From positions 1,302,001 through 1,366,000 of the forward strand of contig JAMPIQ010000002.1 of NCBI GenBank assembly GCA_024699855.1: a stretch of DNA of 64,000 nucleotides, in the 5' to 3' direction. A program made the position numbers and the translations under genes. The notes under the pieces are model-generated. The model made no database searches. It worked only from the letters and a program-made list of their open reading frames with translations, and was not told the DNA's origin. Source of the DNA: Aphelenchoides besseyi. Lineage: Eukaryota; Nematoda; Chromadorea; Rhabditida; Aphelenchoididae. Shown here piece after piece: positions 12,001 through 22,487 of this stretch (position 1 is the stretch's first letter; the number at the start of each line of letters is the position of its first letter).

Positions 12001-13929
12001 TACCGCGATCTTCAATTCACTTCCAACTGAGAAACTCTCCAAACTGTCGAAGCTCACGAAGCGGCTGATCGTTGGTGGAGATACGCCCTCAACCTCGAAA
12101 CTGCGAACGGTGATCGAAAACGGCGGAGTGGTCAGTCAGATCTACGGTCCAACGGAAACAACCGTATGGGTGGCAGTAAAGCACTTCGACAATGACGAGC
12201 ATCCTGATGGCCAAAATATCGGTGAGTGTGAAGGTGCAAAAGTCAAATTAAACTGCTTTTAGGTCGATTGACTCAACGGTTCTTTTTGACAGCTCCCGGC
12301 GATTCCCGGCCTCTAAAAAAGGGCTCAATGGCTGTGGGCGAACTTTGGATCTGCGGCGATCAAGTAGCTCGTGGTTACTTGAATCAACAGAGTGATCGTT
12401 TCGTCGAAAAGTCTTTCAGTGGTTGTGGTCGTGTCTACAGGACCGGCGATCTGATTCGTCTGCGGGAAAACAAAAACGAATTCGAATTTCTAGGTAGACA
12501 AGACGATCAATTGAAATTGCGCGGAGTTCGTAGCAATCGCACTGAAATTTGTCAACAAATCCAACGGCTTTTGGACCCCAACGACCACGTGGAGATCGCA
12601 GTTCAACAACAGGATCTGATCGTATACGTTGTCACGGATTACAACGAATTGGAACTTCGAAACAAGTTCGCTACTCATCTTCCTAACTTCATGGTCCCGA
12701 ACAAAATTGTTCTGCTGCCCAACGGATTGCCGATCAACTCCAATGGTAAGATCGATCATCGCGGGTTGTTGAAGTTGACTGCAACGTCTAATGAACCATT
12801 TGCGTCTTCCAAGAACTCAGAAACAAGACAACGGTTAATAGAAGTTTGGCGAAATCTGCTTCCGGACTTCACCGCAAACGACGGAGAAGAAAATTTCTTC
12901 AGACTGGGCGGCCACTCACTCCTTCTCATCCAACTTCAATCGCAAATTGAATGCATCTTTTCGGTCTCTTTGCGCTTTGACCAACTTTATTGTGCAGTTA
13001 ATCTGAGCGATCAGATCGCTCTGATCGACAGTCAACTGACCGCCGAAGCCTTCCAAGTCGTTCAGACGATTCTAGAGCTCAAATCAGCCCATGCCTCCGC
13101 CTATTTGATACACGCGATTGGCGGCACCGTCTTCTCGTTCTTTTCCTTTTCACAATTTTGGCCTTCAAATTGCAATCTCTACGCCATTGGCTACGATTCA
13201 AGATATCCGGCCGAGTCGTTGAGCGAATTGGCTCAGTTTTATAACAAACAAGTGGGTTCTCTGCAGTTTCGCTCTCATTCCAGTGTTTAGATTCAAATTC
13301 ACTCTAAGAAAAAAAAGTTGCCATTCTTGTTGTTTGGACATTCGATGGGCGGAATTTTGGCGTGGGAAATCGCCGTGCAAATCGAGAGAACAACGAGAAC
13401 CTCACCCACGGTTTGTGCTTTTGACTCGTGGGTTGTGGACAACCACAAGCTGAATGAGAATGAGATTCTGAAGTATCTGGAGGTTGGTTGTTTTCATCTC
13501 CGATTTAATCGACTTGTAGTCACGATTCTCAGCGCTGGAGAATTCCGAAGAGCTCATTCGATCGGCTATGCGTTTGTCTCGAATGCTCAAAAACCATCGA
13601 ATGGAAGCCAACTCTCGAGTTCCATTGGTTTTGTTCAAAGCCAATCGTTTGGGCGAAAGTGCTTTGAGACACGTGATTCGGTAAGAAGAATCAAATTTAG
13701 AAGTCACCTTTCGGACTTCAGAAAAGATCTCAACGACCAGATGATCACTCGTAAGGTCGACAACGGTTGGAGTGTGTTCGTGGACGATCTGACCGTCCAT
13801 CGATGTACCGGAGACCACGACTCAATGTTGGAGCCCCGGAATCTTCGCCAAAAAGTCTCGATTCTTAAACAACTAATCCAAGAAACCATCCATTCTGCTT
13901 CTAGCCGCTTGCAAAATAAAAGAATTTAA
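39..13929 (+). CDS. pks-1: Hybrid polyketide synthase / non-ribosomal peptide synthetase, 3' part (PKS-1-like)
   Basis: Multimodular assembly-line enzyme cut off at its 5' end by the window start; the first bases are an intron ending TTTAG at 38. Exons read by eye: 39-356, 396-1674, 1715-4539, 4667-6695, 6761-10902, 11012-12221, 12263-13251, 13291-13482, 13520-13680, 13722-13929. The frame is open through all of them, about 4,400 residues in the window. Domain order is ACP, AT, DH, KS, KR, ACP, KS, AT, KR, PCP, C, A, PCP, TE, with active-site residues present in each. Nematodes carry a hybrid PKS-1 that works with NRPS-1 to make nemamides, hormone-like lipopeptides of the canal-associated neurons; assigning this gene to that system is inference from architecture. 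The single NRPS module and terminal thioesterase mean the chain receives one amino acid and is then released or transferred. Not a pseudogene by any sign seen. Confidence 0.9.
60..356 (+). other. Acyl carrier protein domain 1 of the megasynthase
   Basis: About 80 residues with the phosphopantetheine attachment motif GVDSF (Ser is the expected attachment site) in a typical helical carrier context. It closes the module that lies mostly upstream of the window. Confidence 0.85.
680..1620 (+). other. Acyltransferase domain 1 (AT)
   Basis: Malonyl-type acyltransferase fold. The nucleophile motif GHSLGE has its Ser codon at 1005-1007, and a later FHS motif lies near 1300. It is preceded by a lysine/glutamate-rich linker. 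No ketosynthase lies between the upstream ACP and this AT, which is unusual. Confidence 0.88.
1990..2930 (+). other. Dehydratase domain (DH, double hot-dog)
   Basis: Both halves of a PKS dehydratase are recognisable. The N-half has the catalytic His in an HxxxGxxxxP-like motif (EHQLFGIPIAP, His codon 2029-2031). The C-half has the catalytic Asp in YDAALQ (Asp codon 2668-2670). It would dehydrate a beta-hydroxyacyl intermediate. It sits after an AT and before a KS. A charged, low-complexity linker of about 110 residues follows (2940-3290). Confidence 0.82.
3298..4520 (+). other. Ketosynthase domain 1 (KS)
   Basis: Complete condensing enzyme. The catalytic Cys is in DSACSS (codon 3724-3726). 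The two catalytic histidines are in ESHGTGT (4111-4113) and RFGHSEAA (4225-4227). The GTNGSS and EADGFVRSEG signatures are also present. It is followed directly by a KR rather than an AT. Confidence 0.93.
5085..5620 (+). other. Ketoreductase domain 1 (KR)
   Basis: NADPH-binding GGCGGIA motif near 5115, then SSTAA and the catalytic Tyr in SNYSAANA (Tyr codon 5492-5494), as in active PKS ketoreductases. It would reduce the beta-keto group formed by the preceding KS. Confidence 0.85.
5800..6000 (+). other. Acyl carrier protein domain 2
   Basis: Carrier domain with LGLDSL; the attachment Ser codon is 5885-5887. It closes the AT-DH-KS-KR block. Confidence 0.88.
6058..7330 (+). other. Ketosynthase domain 2 (KS)
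   Basis: Complete KS split by an intron (6696-6760). The catalytic Cys is in YTACSSG (6518-6520), and the His residues are in ECHATGT (6985-6987) and NVGHAFAA (7102-7104). The usual GTNGCL signature ends the domain. Confidence 0.93.
7615..8470 (+). other. Acyltransferase domain 2 (AT)
   Basis: Nucleophile motif GHSYGE (Ser codon 7795-7797) and GFHS near 8080. The stretch between the opening FFGHQGPQ and the nucleophile is shorter than in AT domain 1, so the N-terminal subdomain looks reduced. The domain may be weakly active or specialised. Confidence 0.82.
9035..9560 (+). other. Ketoreductase domain 2 (KR)
   Basis: GGNGDLG nucleotide-binding motif, then SSLSAV and the catalytic Tyr in FYVSANC (Tyr codon 9403-9405). 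The residues needed for reduction are present. No dehydratase is seen in this module, so a beta-hydroxy group would be expected. Confidence 0.8.
9665..9885 (+). other. Carrier protein domain 3
   Basis: DDFYSMGGSSL motif with the attachment Ser at codon 9751-9753. The GGSS style is closer to peptidyl carrier proteins than to the two upstream ACPs. It hands the polyketide to the condensation domain. Confidence 0.85.
9915..11270 (+). other. Condensation domain (C)
   Basis: NRPS amide-forming domain. The HHxxxDG core reads QHIITDG: the first His is Gln, while the second, catalytic His is kept (codon 10291-10293). Other signatures are LSLAQEQMW at the start, FGVPTAGR and IGYFLNNLV. An intron (10903-11011) interrupts the C-terminal half. 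It joins the polyketide acyl chain to the amino acid loaded by the next A domain. Confidence 0.87.
11315..12775 (+). other. Adenylation domain (A)
   Basis: Amino-acid-activating domain with nearly all core motifs: YVIFTSGSTGSPKP (A3), FDVSVFNIF (A4), QIYGPTETT (A5), YRTGDL (A7), NSNGKID with the catalytic Lys (A10). The A8 motif GRQDDQLKLRGVR is recognisable. Visible pocket positions by alignment to GrsA are Asp-Val-Phe in A4, Ile before YGPTE, and Val-Trp after it. The other pocket positions were not assigned, and no substrate is predicted. Confidence 0.88.
12830..13035 (+). other. Peptidyl carrier protein domain 4
   Basis: Classic LGGHSLL motif; attachment Ser codon 12916-12918. Holds the amino acid activated by the preceding A domain. 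Confidence 0.92.
13100..13900 (+). other. Terminal thioesterase domain (TE)
   Basis: Alpha/beta hydrolase spread over five short exons. The nucleophile elbow is GHSMGG (Ser codon 13342-13344), an Asp lies in CAFDSW, and the catalytic His is in GDHDSM (13816-13818). It releases or transfers the finished chain. Confidence 0.9.
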
Positions 13930-13981
13930 CGCTCGATAACAAAAAAGTACAAAAGAATTAAGTTTAGAAAAACTTTTGATT

Positions 13982-16900
13982 TTAACTGTTCCACTGATTC
14001 GGTTGTCCACGTGAATCGCTGAGCATCGGTTCAGGACGTTTGTGTCGACGTTTGTTCTGCAGATACGGTTTTCCTTCTTCGTTGTACTGTCGAACTAATT
14101 CGATAGCATCGCCGATGTTCGACTGATCGGGTTCCACGAAATGAACATCTTCCAGCGGTTCGAGATCGATTTCCGGCAACGACATTTGACCTAAAACTCG
14201 GAAATCGCAGTCAAGAGCATAAAACGAACCTTTGAGTTCCAACATCGCTTCAGGTGGAATTTGATTCGCCGGCTCAATTCGTGCCTGTCGTAGTTGTCGA
14301 TGCTCGAAGTCTTCGGCCGTTGGCACGATTACAACGCAACGTCGAATGAAATCTTTGAAGAGAGTCAGCTTCTTGCGTCTGGCTTCTCTGGACACGTTCG
14401 TTTGATCGATGATGTAGTTGTGACGGCGACGACAAGCCAGAGTCAACGAACGAGAAAGAGCTTTGGCTGCTAGTCCCATAATTACATCCCAACGTCCTTG
14501 ATGAACTCGTTTGCGTGGCACACCATTGACCTGAGCCCAAAAATACAAAGTGGAAGGAGAGGGGTAACTCACTTTCATTAAATTCAACATCATGTCCGTG
14601 TTCAGCGTGATCCATCTTTCATGTGAATGAGACAACAAGTACTTGCGCACCCAATGAGTTTTTCCAGCACCCGGCAATCCAACCATCATTAGAACTGTGC
14701 AGTTGGCCTTCGAAGCCGGTGGTCTCAACGTGGGGACCATTTGAATGTGCTGACGATCGATTTGTCCGAAGAACTTCACTGTTCCAGCGGGTCGATCTTG
14801 TAGTGCTGTCGGTAGTTTCCATTCACTTGTTTTCTCTGTTTCATCGGCAGTTGTTTCTGTTGCAGATTCTGAGTTTCCAAAATTCACGGCCACTTTCACG
14901 TTCTTCAATCCAATGTGCGGATGAACAACGGGAATACCATTGGAGTTTGGAGATTGGAAGTTGAGTGGAGTGAACGCAACGCCAAGATCCGTTTCATTTA
15001 CGAAATAGCGAATTTCGTTTGCTGCGATATCCTGAAAACAATATTCGAACTATTGGGTTAAGGTCTCTACTTGCCAAAACTACAGTAACAACATCGCCAA
15101 TCGAAACTGTTTGTCCGTAGTCAGTGAAAATGTTTCCGTGAGCTCGTCGACCCAAACGACAGAATGCGTACGAATGCTCAGCTTCTCCGACTGGTGCTTG
15201 AACATTCGCAGTCGACCAACCAACTCGAAGATCGTACGGTTCGGCTTCTTCAAATGGAACATGTTTCAAACTCAAATACTCGACGATTCGCACTTGATAA
15301 ACGATGGCCGGAAACGATTCAGAAGGCGCTGTCGGAGTCGTTGAAGTGGACGGCTCTTGAACAATCGCGGATGTTGAATCGGAGCCAAAAGAGTTGACTC
15401 TCGAGTTGACAGGATCAGCGGGAATTGGTTCCGAGTTTTGGTCCGCATTCGATCGTACGTTTGTCGTTGGAGTTGGCAGTCGAATTCCAAAAGTTGCCTT
15501 CACACATCCCCACATTAAAGCAAATCCATCGCCGTTGTCCGGATCGATCAGCCACTTGTCTTTGGCGTCCGCTTTGATGTTCATATCGGCGTTGACTGAA
15601 AAGACGAATCAAGCAATAGAGACGAGTTTTAGACTCACAGTAATCCAATTCGATCTGCGAATCGTCGGGCAACGGTTCTTCGTTATCGGCGCCATCAACT
15701 TCTCCACGACGTTTTCGAGGCGGTAATCCGGCGGCCATTTCGAAAAGCGCATCATCGTTATCGTCGTCATCAGGAACTGGTTCACCGTAGAATTCGGGCA
15801 ACGGTTTTGGCTCCGAACTCGTACCGTTTGAGTTTCCGTCCGTCTTGTCGCCTTTGGATTCCGTATTTGAAGTGTTCGGATCGGGATCTTCGAGTACTTG
15901 ACCGTAAGTGATTTCTCCCGGATTTGTAACGTTCAAATCACGATGATAGGCTTCCAAGACCTCATCTCCAATTCGCAGCAAAGTCGATGGATCAAGCGGA
16001 ATTCCAGCAATTGAAGTTGACACCGTTTCGACAGTTGAGTTTGTTTGAGCCTGTGGATTTGCTGGAATGGCTGAGTTTTCATCGGTTTCCGGTTCTTCTA
16101 ACTCTTCAATGTCCTCCTCAACATCTTCGTAGTCCTCGCCTTCGACCTCTTCGTCCGGGTCTTCTTCTTCTTCGTCGATTGTCGGCTCTTCGGCTAATTG
16201 CTCTTGTTCCACTGACGAGTTGTTTTCAGTCTCCGCCTCAACAACTTCGTTTTTGTCTCCAGACTGCTGTTGAGGTTCGGTTTCTAGTTTCTGTTGTTCT
16301 TCCATTTGGAGTTGTGTTTCGGGAGAACGCACTTGTTTCGAACTCGATGGCATTGCAGAATTTGGCGGTGGAGAATCGGGAATGGGAATCATGTCGAGAG
16401 AGATCTCCGGTAAACTCTAAAAACAGCTTTTCAATAAAACAAATGACTTTTGAACTCACGTCGTGAACAGTCGGTTTAGTCAAAATGCTTTGAGATTGAC
16501 TGTACAGAGCCATCATGTCGATTTGTTGATTGGAATCGTCTTCATCGTCCGTTTCTTCTGAACGCAATTGATCGTTTGCGGTCGAGTTATCCGGAGCACT
16601 GGGCAACGGGATTTCGTCGATGAGATAATCGGGAACAGCGGCAGCAGTAGCAATTGCGGGAGGCACAGCATCAATCGATTGAGTATGCGGAGTTGAGTAA
16701 TTGGTTGGCGGAAGCGGAATAAAAACTGGTGGATATTGAGCGAAAACATCGACACTTGCAGTCTCGTGAACGTGACCAAGTGGAGCAACAACGTTGACTG
16801 GTGGTTCTTCAATTGGCGGCGAAATCTGATCCTGAACTACTGGAGGCTGATCGACTGGAACGTTCAGATTGTGTTCTTGAGCAACGGGTCCATTTGATGT

Positions 16901-18466
16901 TGGCGCAACAATTGTTGGCGGAACAATTGCAATTGGCGGTTGAGAAGCAACAGGAGAGTTCGATTGAGGAGTTTCCATTTCAGTCAATAAACCTAATGGA
17001 TCGCGTGGATTTAGTTCCATGGCTGTTGTCGGAAGGTTCGGAGACATCTGGGAGTCACTACTCGATTTACCTAAGAGAAAGAATAGTGAAAGAAAGTTAA
17101 GTTGGAACTCACGGGACAATAATTGAATGTTTCCAGTGGCTTTTTCAAATGGAGTCAACGCGTACGGATTGTCTTTCTTCTTTCGCCTCTTCTCCAGTTC
17201 CAACTTTGTTCGTTCAGCCGATTTCTCAACTTCGGTTTTGTTTCTTTCCTTAAGCATTTCGTCCTGTTGATTCAAGATCGTGTCGAAGATATCGAACATT
17301 CCACTTCCACTTGTAGATTGACGACTCGTTCCGACCGAACCGGCGGCCGAACTCGTGGATGGACGCTTCTGAACAGTCGTTGCTTTCGGAGTAACTGCAG
17401 GAGTAGAATTGGACGAATTTCGTGACAAAGACTGTCGCTTCTGTTCGATCGGAGTCAACGACGGTCGTTTGACTGGTTCGGAAGTTTTGATCGAAATCGA
17501 AAGTTGTTTAACGACCGGAATCGTTTTCGTTGCCGATGAAGCGGCTGAGCTCTTTCGTAGACTAATCGACTTCGGTGTTGTGGAAACAGTCGTCTTGGCA
17601 GTCGCTTCAACTGATCGCTTCTTTACGGCTGGTTCACTTGTTGTCTTCGACTCAATGGATGTTTTTGCTTTTCGTTTTTGTGGCACAGAAGTCGGCACTT
17701 CGCTTTCGCTTAGGCACGCCGTAACATCAGCGACTGTTGGAGTTTCGGGCAAAGGAACTGGTAGAGTGACAACAAACGGTGTTTGAATCAATTCGACGGT
17801 CTTCTCCAACTCCATGATCACGACCGGCTCCTCGACAACTTCTGGTTCCTGGACAGCTTCAGATTGTTCAGCAGCTTCTGATTTCTCAACAACTTCTGGC
17901 TCTTCGATTGTCTCAGGTGCATCATTTTGAGCAGTCGACAATTCGGCGGCACGTAAACGAGTCGAACGACGAGCTGAAGAAACGGATGGAAAAACAGAAA
18001 ACGAAATGAACTCACTTGGCTTTTCCGGTTGATCGTTCGGTTTGGGACTCTCGGCGTAATTCGACGGTAGAAATTTGGCCAATTGCTCAACGAATGAACT
18101 GATCGTTTGCTGCGAAGTCAAAGTTTCCGGGACGGGATCGACGGTCGGTTCCTTTTCTTCGGGCTGTCGAAACGGTGGTCGTCCGCGTTTTCGTTTCGCT
18201 GGACTTGGAGTCTTCACCACAACTTCTTCTTCCTCTTCTTCAGTATCCATCGCTTCTTCCTTGTCCTCGGCCGGTTGTTTGGTTTGAGTGTCCAGAAAGG
18301 CTTGAAGACGGTCGGCAAGTGCCGTCTTCTGTCCCTTCGTGTCCAACCCACGGGCTTGCAATTCGCTTTTCAATCGCGAAACATTGTACAAGTGGATCAT
18401 CGTAACGTTGATTCCCGAATCTCTGGCAGCTCTGGACCGACGAGTGGTCGCTCGTGCCGTCGGCAT
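13982..18466 (-). CDS. hrpu-1: hnRNP-U-like RNA-binding protein (SAP-SPRY-P-loop)
   Basis: Nuclear scaffold/RNA-binding protein of the HNRNPU/HNRNPUL family. Exons in transcript order: 18466-18016, 17973-17113, 17070-16460, 16416-15639, 15595-15071, 15031-13982. The N-terminus after ATG carries a SAP DNA-binding motif (VSRLKSELQARGLD, then ALADRLQAFL). A long disordered Ser/Thr/Pro- and Glu-rich middle follows, then an acidic tract. A SPRY domain follows (LMWGCVKATFGIR, DLRVGWS, HSYAFCR, TDYGQTVSIGDVV, then NETDLGVAF). A polynucleotide-kinase-like P-loop domain (MMVGLPGAGKTHWVRKY, IIDQTNV) ends the ordered part. The order matches vertebrate HNRNPU, but the linker is longer and the usual RGG-rich tail is replaced by a short basic Arg/Lys tail. 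Divergent from the gene at 18624, with about 160 bp between the two ATGs. Confidence 0.9.
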
Positions 18467-18623
18467 TTTAACGACAAATGGCAGAAACCCTGAAGACACG
18501 GTTACTTGCCTTCAAACGTGCCAATTAAACGCCAACACGCGATTCGAAAACCACGAAAACACGCAAATGTCATGCACCGTCGATTAAAATCTCCTTTTTG
18601 TTAGCAAATCTCCGATCTAGAAC

Positions 18624-21600
18624 ATGAACTTTGCGGATCTCGATAGTGAGTGTGCTTGTGGAAAAGATCCTAAAATCCAAGTTCCCAAAACGAAACAAAT
18701 TTTCAAGTTTCTCGAGGATTCGCAGTCGATAGAATCAGTTCGCGTCGATCAACTGATTTCCTACGCGTCAGGGAAAACGGCGGGAAATTCGAGGAACGTC
18801 GAAGAGATCGAAAAGGACGCACAAAACGTGCACAAACGCACGTCGATTTTGGCAGCACAAATTTGCGTCGAAACGCCAAAAAACGTCCGAAAGATTCCCA
18901 GCGAGAGCGTCGACGTGGTTATTTTCTGCGTGATCTTACGGTCGCAATCCAGATTCCGTGGAATCACTTAAAGGACACATCGAAGCCGCTTTCGTGGCCT
19001 TGGAATCACTTTTCAGTCGAAGTGAAGTTTCGAGGTCCGGTCGTATCTTGCGTCATTTCCGCGCGTTTCGTATTTTCCTGCTGTCCATCTTCTTTTTGGA
19101 ACCGAAAGTCGGGAAGAGCTGAAAATTGCGTCTTGTCGTCCTTTTTTGTTGTCTCCATTGCCTTCAATTTCGGTCTCGTTAAAATGAATTGCGCGCGCTT
19201 GTTTTTGCAGACTAAGTTCTGCAACGTCGTTCGGAGCGTCGACGGTTCGAATTCACCTGCTGATAAACTTGAGATTTCGACCAAAAAAGCTAAATAACGC
19301 AAAAGCGTCGACGTTTTCGGCACAAAAAAAGACGTCGAAATCACGTCCTCGGATAACTTCGAGATTTCATTTCGTTCAAACATCCGCGAGAGCGTGGGGT
19401 GTAAAACGGCGGTCGCCGGGGAGAATTTGCGTCTGCTCGACAAAAAGCGTGTGGCCATGAAGCCACGGCATGGAAATCGACGCAAAAGGTGCGCGTTTCG
19501 AACTTCGCCAAAACGCAAATACCGCGGAGATTCCCGATTACTCACCAGCATGTTGCGTGACTTGAACGTGCGTTTCTTTTTGTGCATTTCTGATTCCCAC
19601 CGTTGACTACGCGAATGCGTGCCGATTCCCACGCTTTTTGCACAACAAATCGATTGAAGCCGGGAATCTTGCGAACGTGACCAATGGAGCTCAGTCGAAG
19701 AGGCCATTCATTGCCGCTTCAAAGCCTTCCACCTCGAAAGATGTTGCTGAAAATGAGCTCCGCAATGTCAACAGCAGATTCCCGAGCGTACAATCTTTCA
19801 TGAAAAACACGTGGTCGACCGACGGCACGTAAATTATTCAACACGGTCCTCGGAAGTTGTGTGGAAATGGAAAACAGTTCTTCGACGTAATCATTTCCGC
19901 TAATCAGTGCAACGAAATGGAAACCACCTCGAGCGGAGGTTTCTGTTTGCTTTTGGTCCACGAATTCAATTGAGCGGCCAAATTCGCTTCTGGAAAAGTT
20001 GAAAAAACGTTCGCTTCCCGTGAATGAGGCGTGTAATTGCCGTCAGAAATGACATTTGGATGTCGATTGTATCTGAGCGGAATTCCGTCCTCTCGAGCTT
20101 GTCATTCCCGCGGAACGAAAATCCGCTTTTCGCGGCACACGACCAAATTTTCGCTTATCAATCGTCGCTGAAGATTTAACTCTCGTGTTTGTCTTCGTTA
20201 CAATTTTGGTCTTCAGATTCAAGACGGGTTCCACACCGCAAATCGAGTTCTCTTTGACGCCCAACGGCACTCCAACGGAAATGAGCAGAACGACGATTAT
20301 CATCGCGTTGTGGCGTCACAAGTTGACTTTGAATGGACTTCGTAAGCACGACGAGCATCGGGTTATTGTCGTGGCCCCACCGGACTTGTTGTTAAGCGAA
20401 TCGAAGTTTGTATTACCGTCTTAAGTTCCTAATCCGAGCTTTCAGTGTGGATCTCTTGTATCAGGTCGAAGGTCCCATCACAAGCCACGATCAAAATCAT
20501 GGAGCGTTGATTCAGAAGGTGCGAGAGCTTTGCGCTTCGATGCCAAACATTCAACGGCGTTTGTGTGCTTTCGAGCGTGTTTTGCAGCATGACATTGCGA
20601 AGATACGTGAAGAAATGGGAATCGAAGGGGTTTTGCCGGAGCAGTTCGATCAACTGATTCATCGTAAGGACATTAAGAACGTTTGTCGTCGAGGCGGTTT
20701 GAGTACTTTAAAGTGAAAACGTGTAATTGAAAGGCAAATAAAAGCCAATTTTGCAGATATTGTTCTCTCGGCTCTGTTCAGGGAAACCACACTGACGAAT
20801 GGGTGGAATGTGCTCGTGGACATGTCGGCGCTTATCCGATGTTTTTACGACCAGCGGGAATCGAGCAGAATTGCATGCATACGTTGGAAATAGTGAGAAA
20901 TCCAAATGAACTGCGATCTGTAAGTTGTCGTCATTTCCATTTGTTACTCGACTTCTTTAGTGGATTCGATCTCGACCAAAGTCGCCGAAAGAATACGTGG
21001 AGTACTTGGTTGAGGAATGTTTGCAAAATGGTCACGAGTTTGTTGCCATGTGTTCAAACAAAACGGGGCTTATTGGTGAGCTAACGTCTATTGCCAAGTT
21101 GATTCGATTTCTAGGCACATTTGCAACCATCGATCCCAACTACACGTTTTTCCTTGCTATTCGCCGTCAAGTTCCCTACGCCATTGAGTTTCTGGACGCG
21201 AATCAAACACGAGACGTGTTTCCTGGTTTGGAGACCTTCGCTTTGCAGTGCATGAGAACGCTTTTTAATCGAAACACAAGTTCCATTGTCTTAGTCAAAG
21301 GCTTCTACAAAGTGAGAGATAACTACCGGATACAGAATAAACTTTTTTGTCTCAGGGACACAATTCAATCAGCTTCCTGAATGCTTCGTTGGAGTTGAAC
21401 AAAAATACGTTGGCAAGTTTGTTTTTGGAAGCAAATCACGGAAAGTCGTGGGAAGCATTGGCGGTTGAGAATCTGATAGAAAGTGAAGTGGTCGGTTGAA
21501 TTCACTAATCATTTGCGCATCTTCTTGTTTTAGGCATCTCCTTCCAGCAGCAATGGCAGTCAAAACGGCTACTCATCAGCAGCCACTGATGTAACTCGCG

Positions 21601-21953
21601 ATCCAATTTACTGTGCCGTAATCAATTTCCCGCATGTCGAAGGAGTTCTTTTGCATCAGTCGTTCATTCCAAAGCGAAAATCGTTGCATCGAATTGCGTG
21701 GCGTGTGGCCGAAGGAGAAGAGCTGTTGGACGCCGATGGAATCGACGACAATGTCGTGCAACTTTACGTCAGTTCAACAGATCGCAATCAAATGATCGAA
21801 GACATCAACGAGATTGTTCAAAACACGGACATAACAATCGACAAACTTTCTATCATAGACAAGCACAACGTTTGTCGTCGCGTTCGAATCGAAATCACTC
21901 GTGTATCCTCTTCCGGAAATCAGCTAATTCGCTCGTGCACAACCGCTGATTAG
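18624..21953 (+). CDS. Unrecognised multi-exon gene (possibly two genes)
   Basis: Not identified. An ATG at 18624, after a CTAG that could be a trans-splice acceptor, opens a frame with about 100 good-codon residues. Coding-like blocks continue in shifting frames through 19300-19830 (one ends in a stop at 19830-19832), 19850-20040 and 20090-20411. The best-supported part runs 20218-21953. It is spliced at GTTTGT/TTTCAG (about 20410-20446), GTAAGG/TTGCAG (20663-20756), GTAAGT/CTTTAG (about 20920-20961) and further short introns near 21310 and 21490. The last exon ends CTTTAG-D at 21953 and has a conserved-looking stretch, PKRKSLHRIAWRV. No catalytic motif or transmembrane segment is evident. 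The stop at 19832 leaves open whether 18624-19832 and about 19850-21953 are separate genes. Spliced mRNA would settle it. Confidence 0.5.
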
Positions 21954-22487
21954 TCGACTTGATTGCCAGCAATAATCTTTTCACTGGTTTGCTTACACAT
22001 TTATCACCTTTGAATCATTAGTCACAAAATAAAAATGTGCCGGTATTTCGTCTAATCTAAAAGCAGAAAACATACAAATGATCATAAAAACAAGAATATT
22101 TTGTCTAGTCGATGTTTTCAGAAGGTGAACAAGACAATGAGGAGAATAAACAGAAATCGAACTAGAAGATTTGAACTGATTGCTACGAAGATCAGATAAA
22201 AGTACCGCTTATTTTCAATCACAGAAACCCAATTATCATTCCAATGATTATCGGCAGTTGAACACGCGGAAATGAGCAAGAGTTCGAAAAACAGTGGCAA
22301 GATCATATTCATCGGACATCAACAATGACGCTGCTTGTCATATTCAAGCCACTTACGAGTCCGCAGAAATCAGTTATTCGTATTTCTATGCAAATTTTGA
22401 TGGCTATAAAAAGCCCACGCATTCCCAGTGGCTTCCGTATTTGGTTCGTCTTCAACGAAAGTGGTTTTGGTTCACAATTTTTCTGCG

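Noticed and set aside
19006..19707. Long minus-strand ORF of 233 codons
   Set aside because: Composition (Ser/Arg/Phe-rich, no domain) and overlap with plus-strand coding blocks suggest an antisense shadow of GC-rich plus-strand coding sequence.
22404..22413. CTATAAAAAG upstream of the SH2-kinase, also a STATAWAARS match
   Set aside because: A single match in an AT-rich genome is expected by chance; the kinase has no signal peptide and is not an effector candidate. It may simply be a TATA box.
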